Part shown: positions 24,518-32,911 of the stretch, in pieces
Layout: each line of letters opens with the position of its first letter
Position numbering within the stretch: position 1 is the first letter of the stretch
Source: Euzebya sp.
Lineage (GTDB): Bacteria; Actinomycetota; Nitriliruptoria; Euzebyales; Euzebyaceae
Direction: 5' to 3'
DNA: 64,000 nucleotides
Assembly: GCF_964222135.1 (NCBI RefSeq)
Contig: NZ_CAXQBR010000003.1
Location: 124,001-188,000 of the forward strand
Position numbers and translations under genes: made by a program
Notes under the pieces: model-generated
The model's database searches: none
Told to the model about the DNA's origin: nothing
Seen by the model: only the letters and a program-made list of their open reading frames with translations

Positions 24518-25651
24518 ATGGAGCGCTGGGTGTGCACGCGACGGACCGTCCACGGCGACCCGGAGGCCATCCGGCGGCGCCTGATCACCGAGATCCGCCC
24601 GCTGCTGCAGCGCGCAGCCGGTGGGCCGCTCGCCGAGCCGGGGGGTGATGGCGCCTTCGAGCTGGTCCTGCGGTCGGGTCGGATGGCCCGGACGGTGGAG
24701 GCGAGGGTCGGGGAGGTCCTCGACCAGCGCCACTGGGTCCAGATCCCCCTGCGGTGGCGCTCGCGCGGCCCTGCGGGTCCGCTGTTCCCGACCTTCGAGG
24801 GCTGGGTCGAGCTCGAGGACGCCGATCGGGTCACCGTCACCGTGGCGGTGCTAGGGCACTACCAGCCACCGGCCTCCCTCGTCGGTCTGGCGGTCGACGC
24901 GATCGCGCTCTCGAGCATCGCCGAGGCGACGATCGAGGAGCTCGCGGTGGGGGTCGCCAACCAGCTGGAGGGGCACGGCACCACGGTGGAGCCGGTGCCG
25001 GCCCGCACGGGCCTCGACGTCGGCGACGTGATGACGCCCGAGCCGATCACGCTGCGCGAGGACGCGTCCCTGCGCACCGCGGCCGACCTGCTGCTCACCC
25101 GGCGCATCGGCGGCGTGCCGGTCGTCAACGACCGCGGTCGGCTGGTCGGCGTGCTGAGCGAGAAGGACCTGCTCGACAAGGTCGCCCCGGTCCGCTACGG
25201 GCTCGGCGGCCAGGTCGAGCGCTCGTGGAGGCACCGCGACGCCGAGACCGTCGGCCAAGCCTGCACACGGCCGGCCCGGACCACCATGGTCGAGTCGAGC
25301 CTGCGCGAGGCCGCCGGCGAGATGGCCCGCCACGGCGTCGGGCGGCTGGTCGTGATGCGCGGCGCGGAGGTCGCCGGCATGCTCACCCGCAGCGACGTGA
25401 TGAAGGCGCTCATCCGCGAGGACGAGGCGATCGAGCAGGGCGTCCGGGCGGTCGTCGCCGACCTCTCCGAACCCCACGTCACCACCGAGGTGGCCGACGG
25501 CATCGTCGTGCTGACCGGCTCGGTGGAGCGTCGCAGCAGCCTCGGCGGCCTGCTCGAGCGGATCGAGGCGGTGGACGGGGTCATCGCCGTCCGCTCAGAC
25601 CGCCTCACCTGGGACGTCGACGACGTGACCATCGCCTACCCGATGGTCTGA
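24518..25651 (+). CDS. CBS-pair and BON domain protein
   Basis: A 377-residue soluble protein. Residues about 1-165 are an uncharacterised domain with WVQIPLRWRS and FPTFEGWVELED; about 168-310 hold two CBS motifs (VMTPEPITLREDASLRTAADLLL then a second with MARHGVGRLVVMRGAEVAGMLTRSDVMK), expected to bind adenine nucleotides; about 315-377 is a BON domain (GIVVLTGSVERRSSLGGLLERI). CBS-BON fusions in actinobacteria belong to hypoxia- or stress-type proteins of unknown function. ATG 24518 has a strong AGGAGG ribosome-binding site. Its 3' end overlaps the convergent helicase gene by 16 bp. Confidence 0.85.
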   Translation: MERWVCTRRTVHGDPEAIRRRLITEIRPLLQRAAGGPLAEPGGDGAFELVLRSGRMARTVEARVGEVLDQRHWVQIPLRWRSRGPAGPLFPTFEGWVELEDADRVTVTVAVLGHYQPPASLVGLAVDAIALSSIAEATIEELAVGVANQLEGHGTTVEPVPARTGLDVGDVMTPEPITLREDASLRTAADLLLTRRIGGVPVVNDRGRLVGVLSEKDLLDKVAPVRYGLGGQVERSWRHRDAETVGQACTRPARTTMVESSLREAAGEMARHGVGRLVVMRGAEVAGMLTRSDVMKALIREDEAIEQGVRAVVADLSEPHVTTEVADGIVVLTGSVERRSSLGGLLERIEAVDGVIAVRSDRLTWDVDDVTIAYPMV

Positions 25652-27249
25652 CCCGCCGTCGTCGCGCGCGAGCGGGGCCGTGGCCCGGCCAGCGATCCGG
25701 ACGTGCCCTCCCGAGCCGAGACCGTCCGGATCGACCGGGCCACCCCCATGACCTCGGCCAGGAAGTCCTCCTGGGCTCCCTGGTCGGGGTCCTCGCGCGT
25801 CCCGATCGCGTAGGCGACGACCAGCCCCGCGGCACGGCCGTCGGGCTTGAGCCGCAGCACCCGGCCGAGGCGTTGGATCATCTGACGTCGTGTGCGGAAC
25901 GCCGCGAGGACGACCGCCAGCTCGGCGTCGGGGACGTCGACCCCCTCGTCGAGCACGCGCGGGGCCACGACGGCCTGCAGGTTCCCGTTGCGGAACTCCG
26001 CCAGCCGGATGCGCCGCGTGTCGCCGGGCAGGTCGCCGTGGATCTCCTCGGCGGCCACGCCCCCGCCGCGCAGTGCCGCCGCGGCCCGCTCGGCCTGGTC
26101 GACGGTGTCGGTGAACACCAACGTGCGGGTCCCGTCCTGCGCCAGCTGCGCGGCCATGCCCCGCACGACGTCGAGCTTCGCCCCGGCCTGCGCCGCCACG
26201 TCACGGCGACCGCGGAGCGCCGACAGGAACGCCCGCGCGGCGACGACCTCACGCCGGACGCGGGTGTTGGGACGCCCCTCCGCCTCCGCCGACAGGGCGG
26301 CCGCCGCGGCGATCAGCTCCAGGGGGGCCTTCGGCAGGCCGTGGGACACGAGCTCGCGGCGGTGCTCGCGCACCCGTGCGTCGGCGGCGTCGTAGTCACG
26401 CCGCTCGGCCGGCGTCAGGTCGACGCCCACGAAGGTGATGTCGAACGGCGCGATCACGCCGTCGGCGGCGGCCTCGGCGAAGCCGTACTCGCTGACGACG
26501 CCGCCGAAGTACGGGCCGAGGACCTCGATCAGCCCGTCGTCGTTGCGCTCGTAGGTCGCGGTCAGCGCCAGGCGCATGGCGAAGTCCGGTTTCAGCGCCT
26601 CGCCCCACGTCGGCGCGCCGTAGCGGTGTGCCTCGTCGGCGACGAGCAGCCCGACCGCGCCTTCCGGCAGGTCGATGGGGACCGCGGCGGCCGAGTGCGG
26701 CGTCGCGATCACCACGTGGTGGTCGCCCAGGTCGTCGGCGTGCCCGCCGCCGAGCTGGCCGATGCGGGCGCCGTCGACGTGCTCGGCGAGCTGCCGCCGC
26801 CACTGGCCCAGCAGGTCCAGCGTGGGGACGAGCACCAGCGCGCGGCCGCCCTGCGCCAGGCACGCGCGGACGGCGGCGATCGCCAAGCGCGTCTTGCCGG
26901 TGCCGGTCACCGCCTCGACCACCCCCGTGCAGCCCGCCGCCGCCCACCGCGCGAACGCGTCCACCTGCCAGTCGCGCAGGTCCAGGCCGTCCAGGGGACG
27001 TCGGGGATCGACCGGCACGGGGACGGGCCCCTCGCCGGCCTCGACGTGGTCGGGGTCGACGGACCACAGCTCACGGCCGAGCACCTCCTCGCGGCGGAAG
27101 CGGCCGTCCCGCGCGAGCGCGCGCTCGACCGCGGCCCGGGACACCCCCGACCCGCCGGCCCGCTTGACCGCCTTCACGAGCGCGGGGAGGGCCATCCCGC
27201 CGTCCTGCTCGGCGAGGGCGGCGGCGGCGAGTTCGGCCACGGTCGTCAC
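25636..27249 (-). CDS. XPB-like DEAD/DEAH superfamily 2 helicase
   Basis: A 537-residue SF2 helicase. Residues about 1-85 are an added N-terminal region with a winged-helix look; the motor shows AVTGTGKTRLA (Walker A), VADEAHRYG (DEAH), LALTATYER (motif III), LVFTDTVDQAERAA, LDEGVDVPDAELAV (motif V) and RRQMIQRLGRVLR (motif VI). Related to type III restriction R subunits and XPB/Rad25 helicases in DNA repair; no methyltransferase or nuclease is adjacent, so a repair role is more likely but inferred. GTG 27249 has a TAGCGT -10 8 nt upstream. Convergent overlap with the CBS/BON gene. Confidence 0.87.
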   Translation of the reverse strand: MTTVAELAAAALAEQDGGMALPALVKAVKRAGGSGVSRAAVERALARDGRFRREEVLGRELWSVDPDHVEAGEGPVPVPVDPRRPLDGLDLRDWQVDAFARWAAAGCTGVVEAVTGTGKTRLAIAAVRACLAQGGRALVLVPTLDLLGQWRRQLAEHVDGARIGQLGGGHADDLGDHHVVIATPHSAAAVPIDLPEGAVGLLVADEAHRYGAPTWGEALKPDFAMRLALTATYERNDDGLIEVLGPYFGGVVSEYGFAEAAADGVIAPFDITFVGVDLTPAERRDYDAADARVREHRRELVSHGLPKAPLELIAAAAALSAEAEGRPNTRVRREVVAARAFLSALRGRRDVAAQAGAKLDVVRGMAAQLAQDGTRTLVFTDTVDQAERAAAALRGGGVAAEEIHGDLPGDTRRIRLAEFRNGNLQAVVAPRVLDEGVDVPDAELAVVLAAFRTRRQMIQRLGRVLRLKPDGRAAGLVVAYAIGTREDPDQGAQEDFLAEVMGVARSIRTVSAREGTSGSLAGPRPRSRATTAGQTIG

Positions 27250-27257
27250 GGACGGGC

Positions 27258-27263
27258 ACGCTA
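27258..27263 (-). promoter_or_regulatory. -10 element (TAGCGT), leaderless helicase gene
   Basis: TAGCGT on the minus strand, 8-nt spacer to GTG 27249. Confidence 0.55.
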
Positions 27264-27297
27264 CCCGGGGGGTGTGACGTCGCCGCTGCCGGCCACG

Positions 27298-28086
27298 TCA
27301 GGACCGCCGGCGCCGCCAGCGGCCCGCGCGGTCCATCGTCTGCTCCGCCGCCACCCGCGCCTCGTTGGCCGCGACGTTGTCGAGGTGCGCCTCGGTCCCC
27401 TCCGCACCCGCCCGGCGATCGCGGAGCTCGGCAAGGCAAGACGCGGTGCCGTACACCAGGACGGTGTCGCCCGGCTGGATCGACGTCGCGCCCGTCGGCG
27501 CGCCCAGGTACACGCCGTCCGCGCGCTCGACGCCGAGGACCAGCAGACCCTCCTCGGTCAGCCGGGACGACGCCAGCGTCCGCCCCGCCAGCCAGTGGTC
27601 GTCGACCACCAGGATGCGGTCGATCGCGTAGTCCATCGCCAGGTGGAGCAGCCCGTGGTAGTCCCGGACGTCGAGCTCGGTGTAGCGCCGCAGCAGCCGC
27701 TCGCTCACCCGCATCATCCACCGCGACACCGCCTCGCTGCGCGCCAGCAGCGCCAGGACCGCAAGGCCGCCGATCAGCAGCCCGAAGCGCTGGAGCGCCT
27801 CGGCGTCGCGCTCGACGGACCCGAAGGACACCGACAGCGTCGCCACGGTCGTGACCAGGCCGACGTTGCCGAGGAGCATCAACGTGGAGATGATCCGCCG
27901 TCGGATCGGGTGGCTGACGATCTGCTCGGCCTCTGCGGTCCCCAGGCCGGTGCTCGAGAACGCCGACCGCGCCTGGAACCGCGCCACGTCCGGTGCCAGG
28001 CCGGTCAGCACCAGGGCGACCGAGGCCACCCGCGTCACCAGCAGGGAGACGAGCAGGACGACCAGCAGGGTGCCGATTGCGAGCAT
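27298..28086 (-). CDS. Membrane protein with TrkA-C (RCK_C) ligand-binding domain
   Basis: A 262-residue protein: three hydrophobic segments (about residues 4-27, 65-87 and 97-117) separated by a conserved-looking cytosolic loop FQARSAFSSTGLGTAEAEQIVSHPIRRRI, then a TrkA-C domain (about 165-225, GRTLASSRLTEEGLLVLGVERADGVYLGAPTGATSIQPGDTV in essence). TrkA-C modules bind nucleotides in potassium channels and transporters; a full channel pore is not visible, so this is a regulatory or partial transport protein. ATG 28086 is the natural start. It lies 18 bp downstream of the thioesterase gene on the same strand. Confidence 0.75.
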   Translation of the reverse strand: MLAIGTLLVVLLVSLLVTRVASVALVLTGLAPDVARFQARSAFSSTGLGTAEAEQIVSHPIRRRIISTLMLLGNVGLVTTVATLSVSFGSVERDAEALQRFGLLIGGLAVLALLARSEAVSRWMMRVSERLLRRYTELDVRDYHGLLHLAMDYAIDRILVVDDHWLAGRTLASSRLTEEGLLVLGVERADGVYLGAPTGATSIQPGDTVLVYGTASCLAELRDRRAGAEGTEAHLDNVAANEARVAAEQTMDRAGRWRRRRS

Positions 28087-28104
28087 GCGTCGTCCCTCCC
28101 CTCC

Positions 28105-28911
28105 TCAGCCCTGGCCGATCCCGCCGCGGTCGAGCAGCAGGGACTGCAGGCCGCGACCGAGCGGGCCGCGCTCGTCGTGCAGCACGGATGCCGCCATGCC
28201 GATGCCGTGGTCGGTCAGGGTCGTGGCGGCCTGCAGGCAGACCCACTCGCCCTCCGGCAGGCGGGTGAGGTACACGGTCAGGTCGGGGTTGATGAACAGC
28301 CCGCGGAAGCGGGCGGAGACCCCGTTGCCGGAGTCCGCGGCGATCAGCACCCGCTCGAGCGGCGAGGGGGCCGCGTCGGGCACCAGCGGGTGGCGCATCC
28401 GCATCCAGGCGACCGCCGGGCCGAACGCGTTCCAGCCGCCCTCGGCGAAGCGGACCTCCATCGCCTGGGCGTAGCCGGTGTGGCCGATGCCGGTGAAGAA
28501 CTCGTCCGCCGCCTCGATCCCGTCCGGGCCGGTCACCGGGTCACCCTCGACCCCCGCGTGGAGGGGCAGGTCGGTCGTGCGGATCCGCCACGACCGGGCG
28601 GTCGCGACCGGCGTCCCGTCGTCGGTGGTCATCGTCGCCCCGAGCAGCTCGACGGACCGACCGCCGCGGAGGAGCTCGGTGGCGACGTGGAGGCGGGCGA
28701 CCGGCACGGGGCGGAGGATCTCGACGGTGACGCGGACGGTCTGGAAGCCCTCGCGGGGGTGGTCGGCGTCGAGCACGTGGCCGATCAGCGCGGTCGGGGG
28801 TCCGCCGTGCTGGGCGCGGGGGTCCCACGGACCGGTGGTGTGGACGGTCGAGGCGTAGGCCCGCCCGGCGGAGGAGTCGCCTTCGGGCACGAAGAAGGAG
28901 TCGGCGGTCAC
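28105..28911 (-). CDS. Acyl-CoA thioesterase-family (TesB-like double hotdog) protein
   Basis: A 268-residue thioesterase-like protein with two hotdog repeats: TTGPWDPRAQHGGPPTALIG at residues about 24-43, where the HGG of the first hotdog is seen, and SPLERVLIAADSGNGVSARF plus FINPDLTVYLTRLPEGEWVC in the second. It belongs to the TesB-like (4HBT_3) group common in mycobacteria. The active residues are less clear than in the TesB at 431. GTG 28911 lies 8 nt after TAGGAT, so it is predicted leaderless. It is divergent from selD with only 43 bp between the starts. Confidence 0.8.
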   Translation of the reverse strand: MTADSFFVPEGDSSAGRAYASTVHTTGPWDPRAQHGGPPTALIGHVLDADHPREGFQTVRVTVEILRPVPVARLHVATELLRGGRSVELLGATMTTDDGTPVATARSWRIRTTDLPLHAGVEGDPVTGPDGIEAADEFFTGIGHTGYAQAMEVRFAEGGWNAFGPAVAWMRMRHPLVPDAAPSPLERVLIAADSGNGVSARFRGLFINPDLTVYLTRLPEGEWVCLQAATTLTDHGIGMAASVLHDERGPLGRGLQSLLLDRGGIGQG

Positions 28912-28919
28912 GCGGGGGC

Positions 28920-28925
28920 ATCCTA
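28920..28925 (-). promoter_or_regulatory. -10 element (TAGGAT), leaderless thioesterase gene
   Basis: TAGGAT on the minus strand, 8-nt spacer to GTG 28911; back-to-back with the selD promoter. Confidence 0.55.
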
Positions 28926-28940
28926 TGGGCCGAGGGCGAC

Positions 28941-28946
28941 TACTGT
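28941..28946 (+). promoter_or_regulatory. -10 element (TACTGT), leaderless selD
   Basis: TACTGT with an 8-nt spacer to ATG 28955. Confidence 0.55.
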
Positions 28947-28954
28947 TCGCGGGC

Positions 28955-30004
28955 ATGGACGACGTGCGCACCACCAAGCGGCTCACCGAGTTCAGCCACG
29001 GGGCGGGGTGTGGCTGCAAGATCGGACCGGACGAGCTGGCCGACGTCCTCGGCCGCCTGGCGCCGACCCGCCACCCCGACCTCCTGGTCGGCACCGACAC
29101 CGGCGACGACGCCGCGGTGTGGCGCCTGGACGCCGACCGCGCCCTGGTCGTGACCACCGACTTCTTCACCCCGCTGGTCGACGACCCCCGCACGTGGGGC
29201 CGCATCGCCGCGACCAACGCGGCGAGCGACGTGTACGCGATGGGTGGCCGCCCCCTCCTCGCCCTCAACCTGGTGGCCTGGCCCGTCGACGTGCTCGGCC
29301 CCGAGGTGCTGGCCGAGGTCCTGGCCGGCGGGGCGGACGCCGCTGCTGCGGGCGGGTGGCTGGCCGTCGGCGGGCACTCGATCGACGACCCCGAGCCGAA
29401 GTACGGCCAGGCGGTCGTCGGGGAGGTCCACCCGGACCGGATCATGACCAACGCCGCCCTGTCCGAGGGGGACGTCGTGGTCCTCACCAAGGCGCTCGGC
29501 ACCGGGGCGATCACCACCGCGGTCAAGTTCGAGCGGTCCGAGCCCGACTGGGTGGCCGCCGCGATCGACTCGATGTGCACGCTGAACGACACCGCCGCCC
29601 ACGCGGCGGCCGGTGCCCGGGTGGCGGCCGCCACCGACGTCACCGGCTTCGGCCTCCTCGGCCACCTGAAGAAGATGGCGGCGGCGAGCGGCGTGGACGT
29701 CGAGCTGCGCGCCGCCGACGTGCCGGCCCTGCCCGGTGCCCGCGAGGCGCTCGCCGACGGGATGGTCTCGGGCGGCACCCGCCGCAACGCCGCGTGGGCG
29801 GCCGACGTCACGACGTTCGCCGACGACGTCGACGAGGTCGACCGCTGGCTGCTCGCGGACGCCCAGACCTCGGGCGGCCTGCTGCTCGGCGTCGCTCCCG
29901 ACCGGGTGGGCGGTCTCCTCGATGCCCTGGTCGACGCCGGCCTGCCCGCCGCGGCGATCGGGACCGCGGTGGAGGAGGGGCCGGGGCGGATCGCCGTCGC
30001 CTGA
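28955..30004 (+). CDS. selD: Selenide, water dikinase (SelD)
   Basis: A 349-residue AIR-synthetase-like enzyme making selenophosphate from selenide and ATP. FSHGAGCGCKIG holds the catalytic Cys and Lys (Cys form, no selenocysteine codon); TDTGDDAAVW, TDFFTPLVDDPRTWGRIAA and ATDVTGFGLLGHLKKMA are typical. Selenophosphate feeds selenocysteine or 2-selenouridine synthesis, so the organism probably uses selenium, though selA, selB, selC or mnmH is not in the window. ATG 28955 is fixed by the TACTGT -10. Confidence 0.94.
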   Translation: MDDVRTTKRLTEFSHGAGCGCKIGPDELADVLGRLAPTRHPDLLVGTDTGDDAAVWRLDADRALVVTTDFFTPLVDDPRTWGRIAATNAASDVYAMGGRPLLALNLVAWPVDVLGPEVLAEVLAGGADAAAAGGWLAVGGHSIDDPEPKYGQAVVGEVHPDRIMTNAALSEGDVVVLTKALGTGAITTAVKFERSEPDWVAAAIDSMCTLNDTAAHAAAGARVAAATDVTGFGLLGHLKKMAAASGVDVELRAADVPALPGAREALADGMVSGGTRRNAAWAADVTTFADDVDEVDRWLLADAQTSGGLLLGVAPDRVGGLLDALVDAGLPAAAIGTAVEEGPGRIAVA

Positions 30005-30012
30005 GCGGCGGG

Positions 30013-30018
30013 TAGCCT
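30013..30018 (+). promoter_or_regulatory. -10 element (TAGCCT), leaderless JAMM-cysO-cysM operon
   Basis: TAGCCT with an 8-nt spacer to ATG 30027, placed just after the selD stop. Confidence 0.55.
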
Positions 30019-30026
30019 GCCCGGGC

Positions 30027-30479
30027 ATGACCGAGGTGCCGATCCGGGGGGCCGTCGATCTCCCCCGCGCGATCGTGGACGAGATCATCGCCCACGCCCG
30101 CTCCGACCTGCCGTACGAGACCTGCGGCCTGCTGGCCTCCGACGCCGACGGCCGCGTCGTCGGCCACTGGGTCGTCGACAACGCGGACCGGTCGATGACG
30201 TGGTTCCGCATGGACCCGAAGGGCCAGCTGCACGCGATGCGGGCGATGGACGACGCCGGGCTCGAGTGGTCGGGCATCTGGCACTGCCACACCCACTCCG
30301 AGGCGTTCCCCTCGCCCACCGACGTCGACCAGGCCCAGCACTGGCCCGGCATCGTCGCCGTGATCGTCAGCTTCCAGGACCCCGATCCGGTCCTGCGGGC
30401 GTTCGACATCGCCGAGGGGGAGGTCACCGAGCGAGTTCTCACCGTTGGGGGCGCCGCCGTCGCGCGGGGCCCCGTCTAA
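30027..30479 (+). CDS. mec: JAMM/MPN metallopeptidase, Mec-like (cleaves CysO-cysteine)
   Basis: A 150-residue zinc peptidase of the M67 family. The JAMM motif is complete: an upstream Glu (PYETCGLLAS) and HCH followed by seven residues and SPTD (WHCHTHSEAFPSPTD). In M. tuberculosis the equivalent Mec+ releases cysteine from the CysO-Cys adduct, and the gene order mec-cysO-cysM is the same here. The middle residue of the HxH pair is Cys rather than the more usual Ser or Thr. Leaderless start as above. Confidence 0.88.
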   Translation: MTEVPIRGAVDLPRAIVDEIIAHARSDLPYETCGLLASDADGRVVGHWVVDNADRSMTWFRMDPKGQLHAMRAMDDAGLEWSGIWHCHTHSEAFPSPTDVDQAQHWPGIVAVIVSFQDPDPVLRAFDIAEGEVTERVLTVGGAAVARGPV

Positions 30480-30519
30480 CCTCGCCACCTCGTCAGCTCC
30501 CCGAAAGGACGACACCGAC

Positions 30520-30822
30520 ATGGCCGTGACGGTCCGCATCCCCACCGTGCTGCGCAAGCACACCGGCGGCGCGCAGTCCGTCGAGGGCGACGGCGCCACC
30601 ATCGCCGAGCTGCTCGAGGACCTCTCCACCCGCCACGCCGACCTGACCGACGCGATCACCGCCGACGACGGGTCCCTCGCCGGGTTCATCAACGTGTACC
30701 TGAACGACGAGGACGTCCGGTACCTCGACGGCGTCGACACCGAGCTGCGCGACGGGGATGAGCTGTCGCTCCTCCCCGCGGTCGCAGGCGGAGCCTGCGC
30801 GTGCGGCGGGGCAGGGGGTTGA
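30520..30822 (+). CDS. cysO: Ubiquitin-like sulfur-carrier protein CysO
   Basis: A 100-residue MoaD/ThiS-fold protein that carries sulfur as a C-terminal thiocarboxylate for cysteine synthesis: VRIPTVLRKHTGGAQ, IAELLEDLSTRHADL, FINVYLNDEDVRYL and DGDELSLLPAVAGG. In known CysO proteins the chain ends at that GG; here it continues ACACGGAGG before the stop, giving a second terminal GG. The extension is likely removed by the adjacent JAMM peptidase, as for QbsE and other pro-forms, or the outer GG is used. ATG 30520 follows AAAGGA at about 9 nt. Confidence 0.9.
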   Translation: MAVTVRIPTVLRKHTGGAQSVEGDGATIAELLEDLSTRHADLTDAITADDGSLAGFINVYLNDEDVRYLDGVDTELRDGDELSLLPAVAGGACACGGAGG

Positions 30823-30834
30823 CCGGGTTGCACG

Positions 30835-31779
30835 GTGCTCGCGCGCGACATCGCTGACGTCGTCGGCCGGACCCCGCTGGTCCGGCTGGCGAACACCGCC
30901 CCACCGGGCTACGAGATCTACCTGAAGCTCGAGGGGCTCAACCCGACCGGGTCGACGAAGGACCGGGTGGCCGCGTACCTGCTCGCCGCCGCCGAGCGCG
31001 AGGGGCGGATCCGCCGTGGATCGCGCATCCTCGAGCCGACCAGCGGCAACACCGGGATCGCCCTCGCCGCGCTGTGCGCGCCGCGCGGCTACCGGTTGAC
31101 CTGCGTGATGCCGGAGAACACCTCGGCCGAGCGCACGCAGCTGCTCGAGCTGTACGGCGTCGAGATCGTCTACTCACCCGCGGAGGAGGGGTCGAACGGC
31201 TCGGTGCGGGTCGCGCGGGAGCTGGCGGCCGCCGACCCCGACGTGTACATGCCGTTCCAGTACGCCAACCCGGCGAACCCCCAGGCGCACTACGAGACGA
31301 CCGCGCCAGAGATCCTCGCGGACCTGCCCGACGTCGCGGCGTTCGTGGCGGGGCTGGGGACGGGTGGGACGGTGACGGGGGTCGGTCGCTGGTTGAAGGC
31401 GCACGACCCGGACATCAAGGTCTTCGCCGCCGAGCCGGAGTACGGCGACCTCGTCTACGGCCTCCGCAACCTCGACGAGGGCTACGTCCCCGAGGTGCTC
31501 GACCAGGCGGTCCTCGACAGCCGGATCAAGGTCGACTCGTTGAAGGCGCTGACCGCCACCCGGGCGCTGGCGGCCAAGGAGGGCATCTTCGCCGGCGTCT
31601 CGACGGGCGCCTCCCTGGCCGTGGCCCTGCGGATCTGCGACCCGCGCCGGCTGCCGGAGGGGTCGAAGGTCGTCGCGGTGTCCCCCGACGGCGGGTGGAA
31701 GTACCTCTCCACCGGCGCGTACGCGATGGGTGACACCGCGGCGATCGCGGAGTCGCTGTCCGGCACCCTGTGGGCCTGA
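30835..31779 (+). CDS. cysM: CysO-dependent cysteine synthase (CysM, PLP enzyme)
   Basis: A 314-residue fold-type II PLP enzyme joining the CysO thiocarboxylate sulfur to (in mycobacteria) O-phosphoserine to form CysO-Cys. PLP Lys lies in NPTGSTKDRVA, the phosphate loop in EPTSGNTGIALA and GLGTGGTVTGVG. SPDGGWKYLSTGAYA near the C-terminus matches mycobacterial CysM. GTG 30835 starts 12 bp after the cysO stop. With the two preceding genes it forms a complete CysO pathway operon; the MoeZ-type activating enzyme is not in view. Confidence 0.92.
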   Translation: MLARDIADVVGRTPLVRLANTAPPGYEIYLKLEGLNPTGSTKDRVAAYLLAAAEREGRIRRGSRILEPTSGNTGIALAALCAPRGYRLTCVMPENTSAERTQLLELYGVEIVYSPAEEGSNGSVRVARELAAADPDVYMPFQYANPANPQAHYETTAPEILADLPDVAAFVAGLGTGGTVTGVGRWLKAHDPDIKVFAAEPEYGDLVYGLRNLDEGYVPEVLDQAVLDSRIKVDSLKALTATRALAAKEGIFAGVSTGASLAVALRICDPRRLPEGSKVVAVSPDGGWKYLSTGAYAMGDTAAIAESLSGTLWA

Positions 31780-31796
31780 CCGGTCGGCGTCGCGGA

Positions 31797-31990
31797 TCGC
31801 TCCCGCCATCGCCCCACGGGCGCGGGACGGGGGTCGGGTCAGGCGGGTCGCTCCCGTCATCGCCCCGCGGGCGCGTGGCGGGGGTCTGGTCAGGCGGGTC
31901 GCTCCCGTCATCGCCCCGCGGGCGCTTCGCGGGCGGGGCCCCCGCCCTGTGGAGTCCGTCATCGCCCCGCGGGCGTCTCGCGGGCCGTCG
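31797..31990. repeat. 51-bp tandem repeat, three copies plus a degenerate fourth
   Basis: Copies begin at 31797, 31848 and 31899, each opening TCGCTCCCG(C/T)CATCGCCCC; a shorter fourth copy starts near 31953. Fills the gap between the convergent ends of cysM and the DMT transporter. Spacer-free, so not CRISPR. Confidence 0.92.
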
Positions 31991-31993
31991 GTC

Positions 31994-32911
31994 TCAGCGG
32001 TCCGGCACGCCCGCGGGGGTGCGCGCGGTCGTCCGGCGCGGCAGGGCTGCCCGCACCGCCAGCCCGCCGGCGAGGACCACGAGGATCGCGCCGGCCACAC
32101 CGACCGGTGACAGCGCCTCCCCGAAGATGGCGGCCGCGAGGACCGTGGCGGTCAGCGGCTCGAGCAGCGTGATCGTGCTCGCGGTGGCGGCCGGGATGCG
32201 GGCCACCCCGCCGAAGAACAGCGCGTAGGCCAGCGCCGTCGGGGCCGTGCCCAGGTACGCGATCGCGGCGACGTCGCCCCCGTCGAGCTCGGCGCCCGCG
32301 AGGCCGACCAGGGCCGGCAGGAGCACGACGGCGGCGACGGGGAACGCCGCGGTCACGAGCGCGCCGGGGACCGCGTCGCGGGCGTGGCGGCCGAGCAGGG
32401 TCACGCCGGCGTAGCCCGACCCGGCGACCAGCGCGAGACCGGCACCGCCGACGGCGGCCCACCCGAGCGAGGTCCCTCCCCCGCCGGACAGCAGCCCGAC
32501 GCCGAGCGCGCCGAGCAGCACCGCGGTCCAGGTCGCGACGCCCGCCCGGGTGTCACCGACCAGGGGACCGACGGCGGCGGTGACGATCGGCGCGGCGCCG
32601 AGCGACACCATCGTGGCGACCGTCACCCCGACGAGGGGGACGGCGGCGAAGAACGTGGCCTGGTAGATCGCCAGCAGGACGCCGACGCCGATGACGACGG
32701 GGCTTCGGCGCGGGAGCCGGTGGGCGGCCGCGGGGCGCAGGCGGGGGACCGCCACCAGCACGGTGGCGGCGATCACCACGCGCAGCGCGGCGACGGTCAG
32801 CGGCGGCACGCCGGATTCGTTGAGGGACCGGCCGACGACGCCTGACGTGCCCCACAGGACGGCGGCGGTGACGACGGCCAGGACGGGGCGGATGGCGGGG
32901 GTGGGTGACAT
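31994..32911 (-). CDS. EamA/DMT-superfamily transporter
   Basis: A 305-residue membrane protein with ten predicted spans arranged as two EamA repeats (start AVVTAAVLWGTSGVVGRSLNE; second repeat WAAVGGAGLALVAGSGYAGV, ending PLTATVLAAAIFGEALSPVGVAGAILVVLAGG). DMT proteins export amino acids or metabolites; the substrate is unknown. ATG 32911 is the only good start; no -10 is seen at close range. The 153 bp upstream (32912-33064) show nothing I can name. Confidence 0.85.
   Translation of the reverse strand: MSPTPAIRPVLAVVTAAVLWGTSGVVGRSLNESGVPPLTVAALRVVIAATVLVAVPRLRPAAAHRLPRRSPVVIGVGVLLAIYQATFFAAVPLVGVTVATMVSLGAAPIVTAAVGPLVGDTRAGVATWTAVLLGALGVGLLSGGGGTSLGWAAVGGAGLALVAGSGYAGVTLLGRHARDAVPGALVTAAFPVAAVVLLPALVGLAGAELDGGDVAAIAYLGTAPTALAYALFFGGVARIPAATASTITLLEPLTATVLAAAIFGEALSPVGVAGAILVVLAGGLAVRAALPRRTTARTPAGVPDR

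Noticed and set aside
25636-27249. The helicase as the R subunit of a restriction system
   Set aside because: No methyltransferase, specificity or nuclease gene adjoins; neighbours are CBS/BON and TrkA-C proteins.
28955-30004. A selenocysteine codon in selD
   Set aside because: No in-frame TGA; the catalytic position is a normal Cys codon.
24754-30015. A 1753-codon open frame on the plus strand
   Set aside because: It crosses well-supported minus-strand and plus-strand genes and reads as Arg/Pro/Gly-rich noise; a consequence of extreme GC content.
11731-31990. The 62-bp and 51-bp arrays as CRISPR
   Set aside because: Units are contiguous without spacers, and no cas gene is present.
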